64,000 nucleotides of DNA from Planococcus citreus. Its GTDB lineage: Bacteria > Bacillota > Bacilli > Bacillales_A > Planococcaceae. The notes below the pieces were generated by a model. That model was not told the DNA's origin, searched no databases, and worked only from the letters and a program-made list of their open reading frames with translations. The position numbers and the translations under genes were made by a program. The stretch's first letter is position 1. Every line of letters starts with the position of its first letter. The DNA is taken from NCBI RefSeq assembly GCF_003664125.1, contig NZ_RCCP01000002.1:248001-312000 (forward strand). Direction: 5' to 3'. Positions 25,142 to 36,479 of the stretch are shown here, in pieces.

Positions 25142-27766
25142 CTATTTGACTAAAGTGTAGACCGATTCGAGCGCCGTCTCCAGTTGCTCGGGATTTTTCG
25201 CCCCGGCCATCGCCATGTCCGGACGCCCGCCGCCTTTGCCGCCGCATTGTTCCGCGACCGCTTTGACGATATTGCCGGCGTGGTAATCCTTGCCGGCAAT
25301 GTTTTTCGATACGCCCGCTGCAAGCATGACCTTGTCGCCGTCGCTCGCGCCAAGGACGATGACCGCCTGGTCGAATTTCGCTTTCAGGTCATCGACCATC
25401 TGGCGCAGCTGATTATTGTCTTTTGCTTGAACTTTTGCGGACAATACTGTCACATCTCCGACTTTTCTTGCCGACTCCAGCAATTCACCGGACTGGGCAT
25501 TGGCGATTTTCTGCAACAGTGATTCGTTTTCGCGCTGCAACGCTTTGATATCGGTTTGTGTGGTTTCGACTTTTTGCACAAGGTCGCGCGGGTTGGCTTT
25601 CAATAGGGAAGCTGCCTCATCCAACGTTTTCTCGCTTTGCTTCATGTTCACATAAGCGCCTTTTCCGGTCAAAGCTTCGATGCGGCGTACGCCAGCACCG
25701 ATGCCGCCTTCCGAGACGATTTTAAAGACGCCGATTTCGGATGTGTTCGCCACGTGGATCCCGCCACACAATTCGAGCGAGTAATCGCTGATCGCGACGA
25801 CACGGACGACATCGCCGTATTTTTCGCCAAACAAAGCCATCGCGCCCATATCTTTTGCTTCCTGCAAGTTGTGGTAGCCAGATTCGACTTCGATGCCTTC
25901 CCAGATCTTTTCATTGACCGCTTGCTCAATTGTCGCCAGTTCTTCTTTCGTCACTTGGCCGAAATGGGAGAAGTCGAAGCGCAGGCGGTCTGGGCCGACG
26001 TACGATCCAGCCTGGTTGACGTGCGTGCCGAGGACATCTTTCAATGCCTGATGCAAGAGGTGGGTCGCCGTATGGTTCTTGATTGTATGGCGGCGCTCGG
26101 ATGCATCGACTTTCGCTTTGACAGCCGTTTTCGTCAATTCACCCGAATCGACTCGGACATTATGCAAGTTCTGGCCGTTCGGCGCTTTTTTCACATCGAG
26201 TACGGAAGCTGACACCAAATCATTCGTCAAAGTTCCTTTATCGGCGATCTGTCCGCCGCTTTCCGCATAGAATGGCGTTCGGTCCAGCACGAGCTGCACT
26301 TCTTCGCCTTCTTGTGCGCTGTCAACCAATTCCCCGTCTTTAACGATAGCGACAATTTCAGCGTCCGCAACTGTATGCGTATAGCCGATAAATTCGCTTT
26401 CTTCTTTAATATTGCCGAGCACTTCGGATTGCGTCTGCATGGAATTGACATTTTGGCGTGCGTTTCTTGCACGTTCACGCTGTTCGTTCATCGCACGCTC
26501 AAATCCTGCATGGTCGACAGTCATTTCTACATCTTCTGCATATTCTTCCGTCAACTCCACCGGGAAGCCATACGTATCATACAGACGGAACACATCTTCA
26601 CCTGGGATTTCGCTATGTCCGGCCTGTTTTTGCTTTTCGGCAACCGTAGACAAGATCTCCAACCCGTCATGCAAGGTTTCGAGGAAACGTTCTTCTTCGA
26701 GTTTCATGACGCGGACAATGAAATCTTCCTTGTCTTTGACTTCTGGGTAGAAGCTCTGCATGATGTCGCCGACAACCGGCACGAGCTGATACATGAACGG
26801 TTTTTCGATGCCGAGTTTCTTCGAATAACGGACCGCACGGCGCAACAAGCGGCGCAGCACATAGCCGCGGCCTTCGTTTGATGGCAACGCGCCGTCTCCG
26901 ATGGCAAATGCGACGGTGCGCACATGGTCAGCGATGACTTTGAATGCCATGTCCTGCTCCTGGCTTTCGCCGTAGGATTTGCCGGAAATTTCCGCCGTCT
27001 TCTCGATGATCGGCACGAACAAATCCGTATCATAGTTGGTCGGCACGTCTTGCACAACTGAAGCCATGCGTTCCAAGCCCATTCCGGTATCGATATTCTG
27101 TTTCGGCAGCGGTGTGTACGTATGGTCCGGATTGTGGTTGAACTGTGAGAACACCAAGTTCCAGATTTCTAAGTAGCGCTCATTCTCGCCGCCCGGGTAC
27201 AATTCAGGGTCTTCAGGGTCATTGCCGTAGCTCTCGCCGCGGTCGTAGAAGATTTCGGAGTTCGGTCCGCTCGGGCCTTCGCCGATATCCCAGAAGTTCC
27301 CTTCCAGGCGGATGATGCGTTCAGCCGGCACGCCGACTTCGTTGAGCCAGATGGCATAAGCTTCCTCGTCTTCCGGATGGATCGTCACCGACAACTTGTC
27401 GGCATCGAATCCGATCCATCTGTCGTCTGTCAGGAATTCCCACGCCCAATGAATGGCTTCTGTTTTAAAGTATTCACCGATAGAGAAGTTGCCGAGCATT
27501 TCGAAGAATGTATGGTGGCGTGCAGTCTTGCCAACATTTTCGATATCGTTCGTGCGGATCGATTTCTGCGCATTGACGATGCGCGGATTTTCCGGGATGA
27601 CGCGACCGTCAAAATATTTCTTCAAGGTTGCGACACCGCTGTTGATCCACAATAGCGACGGGTCTTCGAACGGCACAAGCGGCGCGCTCGGTTCCACGTC
27701 GTGGTCTTTTTCTTTAAAAAAGTCGAGATAGAGCTTTCTGATTTCTTCAGCTTTCAAATTCTTCAT
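25142..27766 (-). CDS. alaS: Alanine-tRNA ligase
   Basis: Charges tRNA-Ala. The 874-residue protein contains the class II catalytic core (about 1-450), the editing domain with [11 protein letters not shown] near 566 and CGGIHV near 670 (zinc-binding His and Cys), and the C-Ala domain with the glycine-rich [12 protein letters not shown] near 845. The ATG at 27764-27766 ([13 protein letters not shown]) has AAGGAGG upstream; the first in-frame codon at 27802 lies in the leader terminator. Expression is controlled by the T-box leader. Confidence 0.99.
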   Translation of the reverse strand: MKNLKAEEIRKLYLDFFKEKDHDVEPSAPLVPFEDPSLLWINSGVATLKKYFDGRVIPENPRIVNAQKSIRTNDIENVGKTARHHTFFEMLGNFSIGEYFKTEAIHWAWEFLTDDRWIGFDADKLSVTIHPEDEEAYAIWLNEVGVPAERIIRLEGNFWDIGEGPSGPNSEIFYDRGESYGNDPEDPELYPGGENERYLEIWNLVFSQFNHNPDHTYTPLPKQNIDTGMGLERMASVVQDVPTNYDTDLFVPIIEKTAEISGKSYGESQEQDMAFKVIADHVRTVAFAIGDGALPSNEGRGYVLRRLLRRAVRYSKKLGIEKPFMYQLVPVVGDIMQSFYPEVKDKEDFIVRVMKLEEERFLETLHDGLEILSTVAEKQKQAGHSEIPGEDVFRLYDTYGFPVELTEEYAEDVEMTVDHAGFERAMNEQRERARNARQNVNSMQTQSEVLGNIKEESEFIGYTHTVADAEIVAIVKDGELVDSAQEGEEVQLVLDRTPFYAESGGQIADKGTLTNDLVSASVLDVKKAPNGQNLHNVRVDSGELTKTAVKAKVDASERRHTIKNHTATHLLHQALKDVLGTHVNQAGSYVGPDRLRFDFSHFGQVTKEELATIEQAVNEKIWEGIEVESGYHNLQEAKDMGAMALFGEKYGDVVRVVAISDYSLELCGGIHVANTSEIGVFKIVSEGGIGAGVRRIEALTGKGAYVNMKQSEKTLDEAASLLKANPRDLVQKVETTQTDIKALQRENESLLQKIANAQSGELLESARKVGDVTVLSAKVQAKDNNQLRQMVDDLKAKFDQAVIVLGASDGDKVMLAAGVSKNIAGKDYHAGNIVKAVAEQCGGKGGGRPDMAMAGAKNPEQLETALESVYTLVK

Positions 27767-27789
27767 CAAAATTCCTCCTTCTGCATAAT

Positions 27790-28030
27790 AAAAAGCCTTC
27801 ATCCCCTAATAAAAAGGGACGAAGGCTCGATTCGCGGTACCACCCTGGTTACACAGGAAAAATATCCTGTGTCTCTCAAGCGCCTTAACGCGGCGGGACG
27901 GCAGTGATTAGCTGCACTCGGGAGTAGCGTTCAAAAGATGCGGCAGAAGGCCCTTTCAGCCAAGGGGAGCCTTTTTCTAAGCAGCCGGAATCTCTTTACT
28001 GTCTCCGTCTAGGTGTTGTCTATCTGTTAT
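27790..28030 (-). ncRNA. T-box leader of alaS
   Basis: The invariant T-box AGGGTGGTACCGCG lies at 27832-27845 on the minus strand. A terminator stem AGCCTTCGTCCC / GGGGATGAAGGCT with a T run follows at about 27790-27826. Upstream is a long stem I region. A GCT codon at 27926-27928, followed by A, is the likely Ala specifier; that choice is tentative. Uncharged tRNA-Ala would favour the antiterminator. Confidence 0.93.
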
Positions 28031-28037
28031 AAATTGA

Positions 28038-28066
28038 ATTATAGAAAACCACGCGGGCCTTGTCAA
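28038..28066 (-). promoter_or_regulatory. Consensus sigma-A promoter of the alaS leader
   Basis: TTGACA (28061-28066), exactly 17 bp, TATAAT (28038-28043), all matching the consensus on the minus strand. It starts immediately after the recD2 stop codon. Confidence 0.95.
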
Positions 28067-28072
28067 GCACGC

Positions 28073-30511
28073 TCACGCTTCTAGGAAGTCGCGCGGTGTG
28101 ATGCCTTCCATGCCGATCATCGGATGGATGCGGTGGGCGTTTTGCTGCGTCAGGCTTTTCGGCCCGGCAACTTCTGCTTCCGGTTCCGACTTTTCGGTTG
28201 ATGCTTCTAGTGCATCCGAGGCCGCCCCTTCATCCGGAACAGCCGCTATGCCCAGCCGGTCTGCCAAGGTTGTCAGTCGGCTCGAATCATCCGTACGCTC
28301 GACCCCGTAGCGGAAGACGCCCGGATCGCCGCACAGGATGAGGAAATCCCGGCTTCTAGTGATGCCTGTATAGAGCAGGTTGCGCCGCAGCATTTTCATA
28401 TAGCCGCGGACGACCGGCATGATGACCGTCGGGAATTCCGATCCTTGCGCTTTATGGATCGAACAACAATAGGCGAGCGTTAACTGGTTCAAATCACTGC
28501 GCTGGTAAGTCACTTCGATGCCATCGAACGACACGACGAGCAAGTCCTGCTTCTCCACCGTCTCTTTTGCTTTCATGATGGCGACCACTTCGCCCATATC
28601 GCCGTTGAAGACATTGCTCTCAGGTTGATTGACTAGCTGCAGCACTTTGTCATTGATGCGGTAAGTGATATCACCGAATACCAGCTCTTTGCGGGAACCG
28701 TCATCGTTCGGGTTGACCATCTGTTGGATCATCTGATTTAACGCATCGATTCCGGCCGGCCCTTTATACATCGGCGCAAGCACTTGGATGTCTTTGATCG
28801 TATGGCCTTTCGACAATGCGCTCTTGACCACTTTTTCGACGACCATCGGAATCTGGTCCGCGCCTGCGCGGATGAACGATCGGTCGGATGTCTTCGCTTC
28901 GATATTATCCGGCAGTTTCCCGGCTTTCATTTGGTGGGCAAGTTCGATAATCGACGAGCCAGAACTTTGGCGGTAGATTTCCGTCAGCTCGACCGTCGGG
29001 ATGCGCCCGGATGCCAACATATCCCGCAGCACTTGCCCGGGGCCGACCGGCGGCAATTGGTCCTGGTCGCCGACAAAGATCAGCTGGGCGTCGACAGGGA
29101 CCGCTTTTAGTAATTGATGGGCAAGCCACGTGTCGACCATCGACATTTCATCGATGATGATCAATTTGCCTTCGATATCTTTTTCGGTTTCCTCTTCCCG
29201 TTCCTGCCCGTTAAAGCCGAGCAAACGGTGAATCGTCATCGCCGGCAAATCAGTCGATTCACTCAAGCGTTTTGCCGCACGCCCTGTAGGAGCTGCCAAA
29301 ATGATCGGGAACGGCTCTTTTTTCTTGGCATAGTCTTTCGGGTCGAGCGACAGGCCATGCAGCTCTGCGTAAACTTCGACCAATCCCCGGACGACGGTCG
29401 TCTTGCCAGTTCCCGGGCCACCGGTGAGGATCATGACACTCGAATTCAAGCTTTTCTCGATGGCGTCGATTTGTGTCTCGGCATAATTCACGCCGAGCCG
29501 CTCTTCCGCTTCGCCAAGCGCTTTTCGGATCTCGGATGACGGGAACCCGTCGCGCGTCTCTTGCTCGGCAATCAAGGTTTCCAACTTCGTCGCGATGCCA
29601 ACTTCCGAATAATACAGCGAAGGCAAATAAAGGCGGGTTTCTTCCCCCGCCACTTTGCCTTCTTCGTTCAATTCAATCGCCGCCTGGGAAATCGCTTCGA
29701 CCGGAATGTCTTCGCGTTGGCTCGCTTCAAGCATTTGCTTGACGAGCGGAATCAAATTCTTCGCATCGACAAAGACATGCCCTTCTGACAACGATGCCTG
29801 GTTCAATACATGGAGGATCGCCGCTTTGATGCGGTCGGGATGGCTGCCGGTGATGCCGAGTTTCGAGCCGAGCTCGTCCGCCCGGTGGAAGCCGATGCCT
29901 TCGATTTCCTCGATGAGCTGGAACGGATTTTTCGTCAGGATATCAATCGTTTCCTCGCGGTAAGCCTGGTAGATCCTCATGCCGATTTGCGGGCCGAATC
30001 CCCAATCGTTCAATTGGATCATCACGCGTTCAAGACCCAAGTTCATCTGCAATGTCGAGCGGATCGTGTCTTTTTTCTCGTCCGACAGGCGTGGGACGCC
30101 ATCAAGCGAATCGGGGTCTTCTAAGATTTTCTTGATGGCATCGCTGCCGAGTTTCTTGACGATCGTCTCGGCGGTTTTGCGCCCGATGCCATTGAACAAA
30201 TCGCTTGATAGGTAATGGACGACGCCTTGTTCGGTTTCAGGCACTTCTTTTTTGAAAGTTTCCGCCTGGAACTGCACGCCGTATTTTGGATGGTTCTTGA
30301 CGCTGCCGGTGAACTTGTACTGCTCTTCAAGCGACAGCTTCGGGAAATAACCGGAGACGATGATTTCCTTTTCGGTGTACGGGGTGTTGGTTTGCTGGAT
30401 TTTCACTTTGATGATGGAGAAGAGGTTTTGGGGATTGTGAAAAATCGAGACGACCGGACGCCCCAGCACAAATTCACTTTCTTTTTGGAATAAATCGATC
30501 TGTCCGGACAT
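28073..30511 (-). CDS. recD2: ATP-dependent DNA helicase RecD2
   Basis: SF1B 5'-3' helicase without RecBC, acting in replication-fork and repair processes. The 812-residue protein has an N-terminal OB and helix-hairpin-helix region (about 1-200), Walker A GGPGTGKTT near 365, Walker B IIDEMSMVD near 450, and C-terminal helicase motifs with AYCCSIHKAQGSEFP near 700. The last 60 residues are an acidic low-complexity extension. The position between alaS and yrrB is as in B. subtilis. Confidence 0.96.
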   Translation of the reverse strand: MSGQIDLFQKESEFVLGRPVVSIFHNPQNLFSIIKVKIQQTNTPYTEKEIIVSGYFPKLSLEEQYKFTGSVKNHPKYGVQFQAETFKKEVPETEQGVVHYLSSDLFNGIGRKTAETIVKKLGSDAIKKILEDPDSLDGVPRLSDEKKDTIRSTLQMNLGLERVMIQLNDWGFGPQIGMRIYQAYREETIDILTKNPFQLIEEIEGIGFHRADELGSKLGITGSHPDRIKAAILHVLNQASLSEGHVFVDAKNLIPLVKQMLEASQREDIPVEAISQAAIELNEEGKVAGEETRLYLPSLYYSEVGIATKLETLIAEQETRDGFPSSEIRKALGEAEERLGVNYAETQIDAIEKSLNSSVMILTGGPGTGKTTVVRGLVEVYAELHGLSLDPKDYAKKKEPFPIILAAPTGRAAKRLSESTDLPAMTIHRLLGFNGQEREEETEKDIEGKLIIIDEMSMVDTWLAHQLLKAVPVDAQLIFVGDQDQLPPVGPGQVLRDMLASGRIPTVELTEIYRQSSGSSIIELAHQMKAGKLPDNIEAKTSDRSFIRAGADQIPMVVEKVVKSALSKGHTIKDIQVLAPMYKGPAGIDALNQMIQQMVNPNDDGSRKELVFGDITYRINDKVLQLVNQPESNVFNGDMGEVVAIMKAKETVEKQDLLVVSFDGIEVTYQRSDLNQLTLAYCCSIHKAQGSEFPTVIMPVVRGYMKMLRRNLLYTGITRSRDFLILCGDPGVFRYGVERTDDSSRLTTLADRLGIAAVPDEGAASDALEASTEKSEPEAEVAGPKSLTQQNAHRIHPMIGMEGITPRDFLEA

Positions 30512-30537
30512 GCGGCCGTCTCCTCTCTTTCATTTGT

Positions 30538-31197
30538 TCAATTCAAGCGTTCGTTGATCATATCGTAGGCATAACGCGCCATTTCGTTCTTGTCATCCAA
30601 TGTGTACGCACGCTGCAAATGATACATGGCATCTTCCGTGCGGTCGCTCGATACGGCATACAACACGCCCAGGTTGTAATGGACATCGGAATTGTCCACA
30701 TCGATTTCCAGCGCATAAACAAATTGTTCTTCCGCCATGTCAAAAAACTCAAGCGATGCCAATGTGATGCCGTAGCTGAGACGCGCTTGCAGGTCATTTG
30801 GATCCAATTCGACAGCCCGCTGCAAATAAGGCAAAGCGAGCTTCGGCTGTTCGATGCGTTCGAAGCATTTGCCGACCATATAATGGGCATCCGATCCTTC
30901 GATGCCATTTTGGATCGCTTTTTCATATAGCTTCAACGCTTCTTCGTAGCGTTCCGCGTTGTAATAGAGATTCGCCAATCCGTAATAAGCAGTCGCCGAC
31001 GTTTCATCGAGCGTCAAGGCTTTCTGGAAAAAGCGTTCAGCGCGCTCGGTTTCGTTCATCGACGCCAATACATGCCCGAAGTTGATATAGCCGAGCGCGT
31101 CTTCCGGCTGTTGTTCGATGGCGTTCGTGAATGCCTGGATAGCATCTTCCGCCCTGCCTTCTTGCAAGGCTTTGATGCCGATTTCGTTATAATTCAT
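30538..31197 (-). CDS. yrrB: Tetratricopeptide repeat protein YrrB
   Basis: A 219-residue protein built of about six TPR units (repeating YxNxGxxL / AxxxFxxALxL patterns, e.g. INFGHVLASM, AYYGLANLYYNAERYEEAL). It has no signal peptide or catalytic domain and is probably a cytosolic protein-interaction scaffold. I use the ATG at 31197 (MNYNEIGIKALQEG), with GGGGGA upstream. It lies 14 bp downstream of mnmA. Partner proteins are not evident. Confidence 0.9.
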   Translation of the reverse strand: MNYNEIGIKALQEGRAEDAIQAFTNAIEQQPEDALGYINFGHVLASMNETERAERFFQKALTLDETSATAYYGLANLYYNAERYEEALKLYEKAIQNGIEGSDAHYMVGKCFERIEQPKLALPYLQRAVELDPNDLQARLSYGITLASLEFFDMAEEQFVYALEIDVDNSDVHYNLGVLYAVSSDRTEDAMYHLQRAYTLDDKNEMARYAYDMINERLN

Positions 31198-31211
31198 CGC
31201 CGATTCCCCCA

Positions 31212-32336
<1,125 letters not shown>

Positions 32337-32345
32337 TCACCTTTT

Positions 32346-33479
32346 CTATTTTTGCGCCAGGCGCTTCGTGATTTGAGCCGTTTTTCCGGCTGCTTGTGTA
32401 ATATCCGCGGCGGTCAAGCCGATGCCGAAACTGAAACGGATCGAATTGCGCAGTTCTGCGGCATTTTGCCCGTACATCGCAACAAGGACGTGCGATGGGT
32501 CGATCGAACCGGCCGTGCATGCCGAACCGCTTGAGGCGGAAATGCCGGACAGGTCCAAATTGACCAAGAACGATTCAATGTCGATGCCGTCCAAGGAGAC
32601 ATTGAAAATATGCGGCAATTGATCGATGCCGTTCTCTTTAAAGTCGATGCTATTTCCCTTGAATTCGGCACGGAAAATTTCTTTGAATTCCGTGAACGCT
32701 TGGCGTTTATCTTCCATCGTTTCCTGTGCGATTTTCACTGCGCTGGCAAACGCCTGGATGGCCGGCACGTTTTCCGTTCCGGCACGGCGTTTGCGTTCCT
32801 GCTCGCCGCCATACATCAAGGGCTTAAGCGGCGTGTTCTTGCGCTGGTATAAAAATCCGATGCCTTTCGGGCCGTTCACTTTGTGGGCAGAGACCGAAAG
32901 CAAGTCGACGTTCAACTCATCCACATCGATTGGCAACAGGCCATACGCCTGCACCGCATCGGTATGGAAAGTGACATTTGTCCCTTTCAATAGCTCCCCG
33001 ATTTCGGCAATCGGCTGAATCGTACCGATTTCATTATTGGCGAGCATGACCGTCACGAGAATCGTATCATCCCGCAGCGCTTGTTTCACGTCTTCCGGCT
33101 TGACGCGGCCCGTTTCATCCACCGGCAAATAAGTCACATCATAGCCCTGTTTCGCCAATTCTTCACAAGCGTGAAGAACCGCGTGATGTTCGGCTTGGGT
33201 GGTGATGATATGGCGGCCTTCTTTGGCGCTGGCTGTTCCGAAGATCGCCAAATTATCCGCCTCTGTGCCGCCGGATGTGAAGATGATCTCGGTATCGTCT
33301 GCCTGAATGCTTGTGGCGAGCGTGCGCCGTGCTTCGTCCAAAATGCGCCGCGCATCGCGGCCGGTCTGGTGGATGCTTGATGGGTTGCCGTAATGCTCAC
33401 TTAAGGCTTTGGCGAACACTTCAGCTGCTTGCGGATGCATCGGCGAAGTCGCCGCATGGTCCAAATAGATCTGTTTCAT
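32346..33479 (-). CDS. yrvO: Cysteine desulfurase YrvO (NifS/IscS-like)
   Basis: PLP enzyme of 377 residues releasing sulfur from cysteine as a persulfide. The PLP Lys is in SVSAHKVNGPKG near 200 and the catalytic Cys in ASSGSACTAGS near 325, within the long loop typical of group I enzymes. In B. subtilis YrvO passes sulfur directly to MnmA, and the 15-bp spacing to mnmA here supports that. It is 14 bp from cymR. Confidence 0.95.
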   Translation of the reverse strand: MKQIYLDHAATSPMHPQAAEVFAKALSEHYGNPSSIHQTGRDARRILDEARRTLATSIQADDTEIIFTSGGTEADNLAIFGTASAKEGRHIITTQAEHHAVLHACEELAKQGYDVTYLPVDETGRVKPEDVKQALRDDTILVTVMLANNEIGTIQPIAEIGELLKGTNVTFHTDAVQAYGLLPIDVDELNVDLLSVSAHKVNGPKGIGFLYQRKNTPLKPLMYGGEQERKRRAGTENVPAIQAFASAVKIAQETMEDKRQAFTEFKEIFRAEFKGNSIDFKENGIDQLPHIFNVSLDGIDIESFLVNLDLSGISASSGSACTAGSIDPSHVLVAMYGQNAAELRNSIRFSFGIGLTAADITQAAGKTAQITKRLAQK

Positions 33480-33493
33480 AATTCATTAACTCC

Positions 33494-33910
33494 TTATATA
33501 TAGAACATATAATGTTCGGTGTCGCCTTCTTCTGTCTGTGCCAAATCCTCGATCGTCGTCGTGTCCAAGACGTTCTTCACGGCATCGCGTATGCGTCCCC
33601 ACAATTCACGCTGGGGCTGTTTTTCGTCTTCGATGCCTTCGACCGGCTGGATCGGCCCCTCGAGCACACGGATGACGTCTCCCGCTGAAATCTCTTTCGG
33701 ATGGCGCGTCAGCATATAGCCGCCGTATGCGCCGCGCACGCTTTTCACGAGCCCCGAATTGCGCAGCGGTGCCACGAGCTGTTCAAGATAAGCTTCCGAC
33801 AATTCATTGTCCGCGGCAATCTTGCGCAACGGCACCGGGCCTGCCCCATATTGTTTTCCTAATGCAATCATAATTGTTAAGCCGTAACGGCCTTTCGTTG
33901 ATATTTTCAT
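33494..33910 (-). CDS. cymR: Rrf2-family regulator CymR
   Basis: Winged-helix repressor of cysteine-uptake and sulfur genes, which in B. subtilis works with CysK. The 138-residue protein begins MKISTKGRYGLTIMIALGK and has the recognition helix LSEAYLEQLVAPLRNSGLVKS, followed by the wing VRGAYGGYML. It has no cysteine at all, so it cannot hold an Fe-S cluster as IscR does or sense redox through its own thiols. It precedes yrvO and is divergent from rarA. Confidence 0.92.
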   Translation of the reverse strand: MKISTKGRYGLTIMIALGKQYGAGPVPLRKIAADNELSEAYLEQLVAPLRNSGLVKSVRGAYGGYMLTRHPKEISAGDVIRVLEGPIQPVEGIEDEKQPQRELWGRIRDAVKNVLDTTTIEDLAQTEEGDTEHYMFYI

Positions 33911-34047
33911 CTAAAACTACTCCTCTGGAACCTAATCGTCAATTCTTCAAATAAGTATAGCATATCTTACAGGACATAGGCTTTCAATGACTTTCAGCGC
34001 ACGATTCGCTATACTGATGGAATGAATAGACGGAAGGAGTTTTCCTC

Positions 34048-35331
34048 GTGCAAAATGAACCACTCGCTTTCCGCATGCGTCCGCGGACCATCGACGAAGT
34101 TGTCGGCCAAAAAGATGTCATCGGTCCTTCAACTGCATTGTATAAAATGATCAAAAGCGGCCATGTGCCATCCATGCTCTTATATGGCGACCCAGGAATC
34201 GGCAAGACCTCGATCGCGCACGCCATCGCCGGAACGTCCGATTTGCCATTCATCGCGCTCAATGCGACGACCTCCGGCAAAAAAGATGTCGAATCGGTCG
34301 TTCAAGAGGCGCGCATGACCGGCAAGGTATTGTTGTTTCTAGATGAGATCCACCGCTTCAATAAATTGCAGCAGGACGCGCTGTTGCCGCATGTTGAATC
34401 CGGTTCGATCGTGCTCATCGGCGCGACGACCGAAAATCCGTTCCACGACGTCAATCCAGCGATCCGCTCACGCTGCGGCGAAATCAAGCAGCTCAAGCGG
34501 CTGACGCAAGACGATATTGTCGAACTGTTGAACAGCGCATTGGCGGATGAAAAGCGCGGGCTCGGCCGCGAAAAAATCCGAATTTCCAAAGAACAAGTCA
34601 CCCGCATCGCCGAAGGGACGAACGGTGACGCGAGAAAAGCCTTGACGATGCTCGAATCGATCGTCATCGCGTCAGATGAAGAAGAAGGCGAATACCTCGT
34701 TGATGACGGCATCATCGAACAGATGATCAAACGCGTCGGCGTATTCGGTGACAAAAAAGGGTCCCATTTCTTCAACCTGTTATCGGCTTTGCAGAAATCC
34801 GTACGCGGAAGCGATGTCAATGCGGCGATGTATTACCTCGCACATCTGCTGGAAAACGGGGACCTTACTGCGGTAACGAGGCGCTTGCTCGTCATGGCTT
34901 ACGAAGACATCGGACTTGCCAATCCAGCAGTTGGCGGGCATGTGCTCGCGGCGTGCCAGGCAGCGGACCGGCTCGGGTTACCGGAAGCACGCATCCCGCT
35001 CGCCCAGGCGGTCGCCGAGATGTGTTTGTCGGAGAAATCCAATTCGGCTTACCGCGCCATCGATGCAGCCACTGCCGCGATCAATAAAGGCCAGGTCGGG
35101 GACATCCCGCCGCATCTGCGCGATACCCATTACGCGGGCAGCGCCGAACTCGGGCACGGCGGCTATAAATATCCCCACGATACGCCGATCGGCTCGTTCG
35201 GCGGCTGGGCTGACCAGGATTACTTGCCGAAAGAATTGAAAAAAGCGGAATTCTACAAGCCCGTCGTCGCCGGAGAAGAAAAGAAATTCGCGGGCATCTA
35301 CGAAAAACTGAAAGGCTTCCGCAAAAAATAA
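34048..35331 (+). CDS. rarA: Replication-associated recombination protein RarA (MgsA)
   Basis: AAA+ ATPase related to clamp loaders and RuvB, acting at stalled forks. The 427-residue protein has Walker A GDPGIGKTS near 49, Walker B LFLDEIHRF near 92, the sensor GATTENP near 128, and the C-terminal tetramerisation region ending IYEKLKGFRKK. It starts with GTG at 34048, with GGAAGGAG eight bases upstream. It is transcribed alone, between cymR and tcdA. Confidence 0.96.
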   Translation: MQNEPLAFRMRPRTIDEVVGQKDVIGPSTALYKMIKSGHVPSMLLYGDPGIGKTSIAHAIAGTSDLPFIALNATTSGKKDVESVVQEARMTGKVLLFLDEIHRFNKLQQDALLPHVESGSIVLIGATTENPFHDVNPAIRSRCGEIKQLKRLTQDDIVELLNSALADEKRGLGREKIRISKEQVTRIAEGTNGDARKALTMLESIVIASDEEEGEYLVDDGIIEQMIKRVGVFGDKKGSHFFNLLSALQKSVRGSDVNAAMYYLAHLLENGDLTAVTRRLLVMAYEDIGLANPAVGGHVLAACQAADRLGLPEARIPLAQAVAEMCLSEKSNSAYRAIDAATAAINKGQVGDIPPHLRDTHYAGSAELGHGGYKYPHDTPIGSFGGWADQDYLPKELKKAEFYKPVVAGEEKKFAGIYEKLKGFRKK

Positions 35332-35337
35332 TGTATA

Positions 35338-35377
35338 AAAAACGGACGGAGAATGATAGCATTCTCCGTCCGTTTTT
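35338..35377. terminator. Bidirectional rarA/tcdA terminator
   Basis: A perfect 17-bp stem AAAACGGACGGAGAATG / CATTCTCCGTCCGTTTT with an ATAG loop and T/A tracts on both sides. Confidence 0.95.
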
Positions 35378-35384
35378 CTATGAT

Positions 35385-36146
35385 CTATTGATTGACGCGC
35401 TGGATATGGATCGATTTGGTGATCTGGTTGACAACCCAGCTCGCGGCAATCAAGCCGACGGTCGATGGGGTGAACGCGTTGGAAGATGGCGGCATCTGTG
35501 CTTTACGGATTGCTGCGTCTTTTTTGCCGACGGTTTCGACGACATCTTCACGGACGACGATTGGGCTTTCATCTGAGAAGATCACCGGTACGCCTTTGCG
35601 GATGCCCGCTTGTTTGAGTTTCTTGCGGATCATTTTCGCCAAAGGGTCGGTATGGGTCTTCGAGATGTCCGCGATTTTAAAGCGCGTCGGGTCCGTCTTG
35701 TTGGCGGCGCCCATGCTCGAGATGATTGGAATGCGGCGGCTATAGCATTCTTTGATCAGGTGCACTTTATAGATCAGCGTATCCGAAGCATCGATAACAT
35801 AATCGGGTTTGTGGCTGAAAAATTCTTCATAGGTCTCTTCTGTGTAGAACATATGAAGTGTCACCACTTCACAGTCCGCGTTGACATCCAGAATTCGCTT
35901 TTTCATGACCTCAACTTTGGACTGGCCAACCGTGGATAGATTCGCTACCAATTGGCGGTTGATGTTGGTGATGTCGACATCGTCTTTATCGACAAGGATG
36001 ATTTTTCCGACGCCGCTTCTTGCGCAAGCTTCGGCTGCAAATGAACCGACTCCGCCGACTCCGAGGATGGCGACCGTCGAACCTTTGACCAGGTCCATTC
36101 CTTCTTTGCCGATGGCGAGTTCATTTCTTGAAAATTGATGTAACAT
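35385..36146 (-). CDS. tcdA: tRNA threonylcarbamoyladenosine dehydratase TcdA
   Basis: E1-like enzyme that cyclises t6A to ct6A at position 37 of tRNA. The 253-residue protein has the ATP-binding ILGVGGVGSFAAEACARSGVG near 28, VDKDDVDITNINRQ near 54, and VIDASDTLIYKV near 116. I use the ATG at 36146 (MLHQFSRNELAIGKEG), which matches the family start. It lies downstream of the 6S RNA gene, as in B. subtilis (YrvM). Confidence 0.94.
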   Translation of the reverse strand: MLHQFSRNELAIGKEGMDLVKGSTVAILGVGGVGSFAAEACARSGVGKIILVDKDDVDITNINRQLVANLSTVGQSKVEVMKKRILDVNADCEVVTLHMFYTEETYEEFFSHKPDYVIDASDTLIYKVHLIKECYSRRIPIISSMGAANKTDPTRFKIADISKTHTDPLAKMIRKKLKQAGIRKGVPVIFSDESPIVVREDVVETVGKKDAAIRKAQMPPSSNAFTPSTVGLIAASWVVNQITKSIHIQRVNQ

Positions 36147-36203
36147 ATTCACACTGCCTTTCAGATTCAATATTAAATAGGGATACTAGGGATTATACAC
36201 ATA

Positions 36204-36237
36204 GAAAATCCCTCCGGCAAATGCCGGAGGGATTTGG
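36204..36237 (-). terminator. 6S RNA terminator
   Basis: AAATCCCTCCGGCA / TGCCGGAGGGATTT is a strong 14-bp stem read on the minus strand and followed by TTTTCTAT. Confidence 0.9.
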
Positions 36238-36251
36238 ATTGCTTATGTAGG

Positions 36252-36438
36252 AAGAATCCCGATCGTGCCGTCCTTTGTGTTGCGCATCGTTTGAACCCGC
36301 TTATAGCAGGTGGGTGACCGCATCACCACTTATAACTTCCCGTTAAGGCATGTTAGCCATGGTGATATGTAGGTCTCCCGACGACAAAATGTTGGGTCAA
36401 AATCGAATTGCTAAAAACGAACACATCAGGATTCTCTC
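36252..36438 (-). ncRNA. ssrS: 6S RNA
   Basis: A non-coding stretch between aspS and tcdA, the position of the B. subtilis 6S-1 RNA gene. Its 5' GAATCCTGA pairs with 3' TCGGGATTC to form the closing stem (one U-G pair). A long interrupted rod can be drawn between, and the terminator follows directly. 6S RNA mimics an open promoter and sequesters sigma-A RNA polymerase. The ends are approximate. A TATACT (36443-36448) lies just upstream. Confidence 0.85.
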
Positions 36439-36442
36439 TACA

Positions 36443-36448
36443 AGTATA
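36443..36448 (-). promoter_or_regulatory. Putative 6S RNA -10 element
   Basis: TATACT on the minus strand, about 6 bp before the inferred 6S 5' end. The best -35-like hexamer, TTGTAC at 36469-36474, is 20 bp away, longer than usual. Confidence 0.5.
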
Positions 36449-36479
36449 GTAGCATACCCGAAAAAGATGTACAAGCCTT

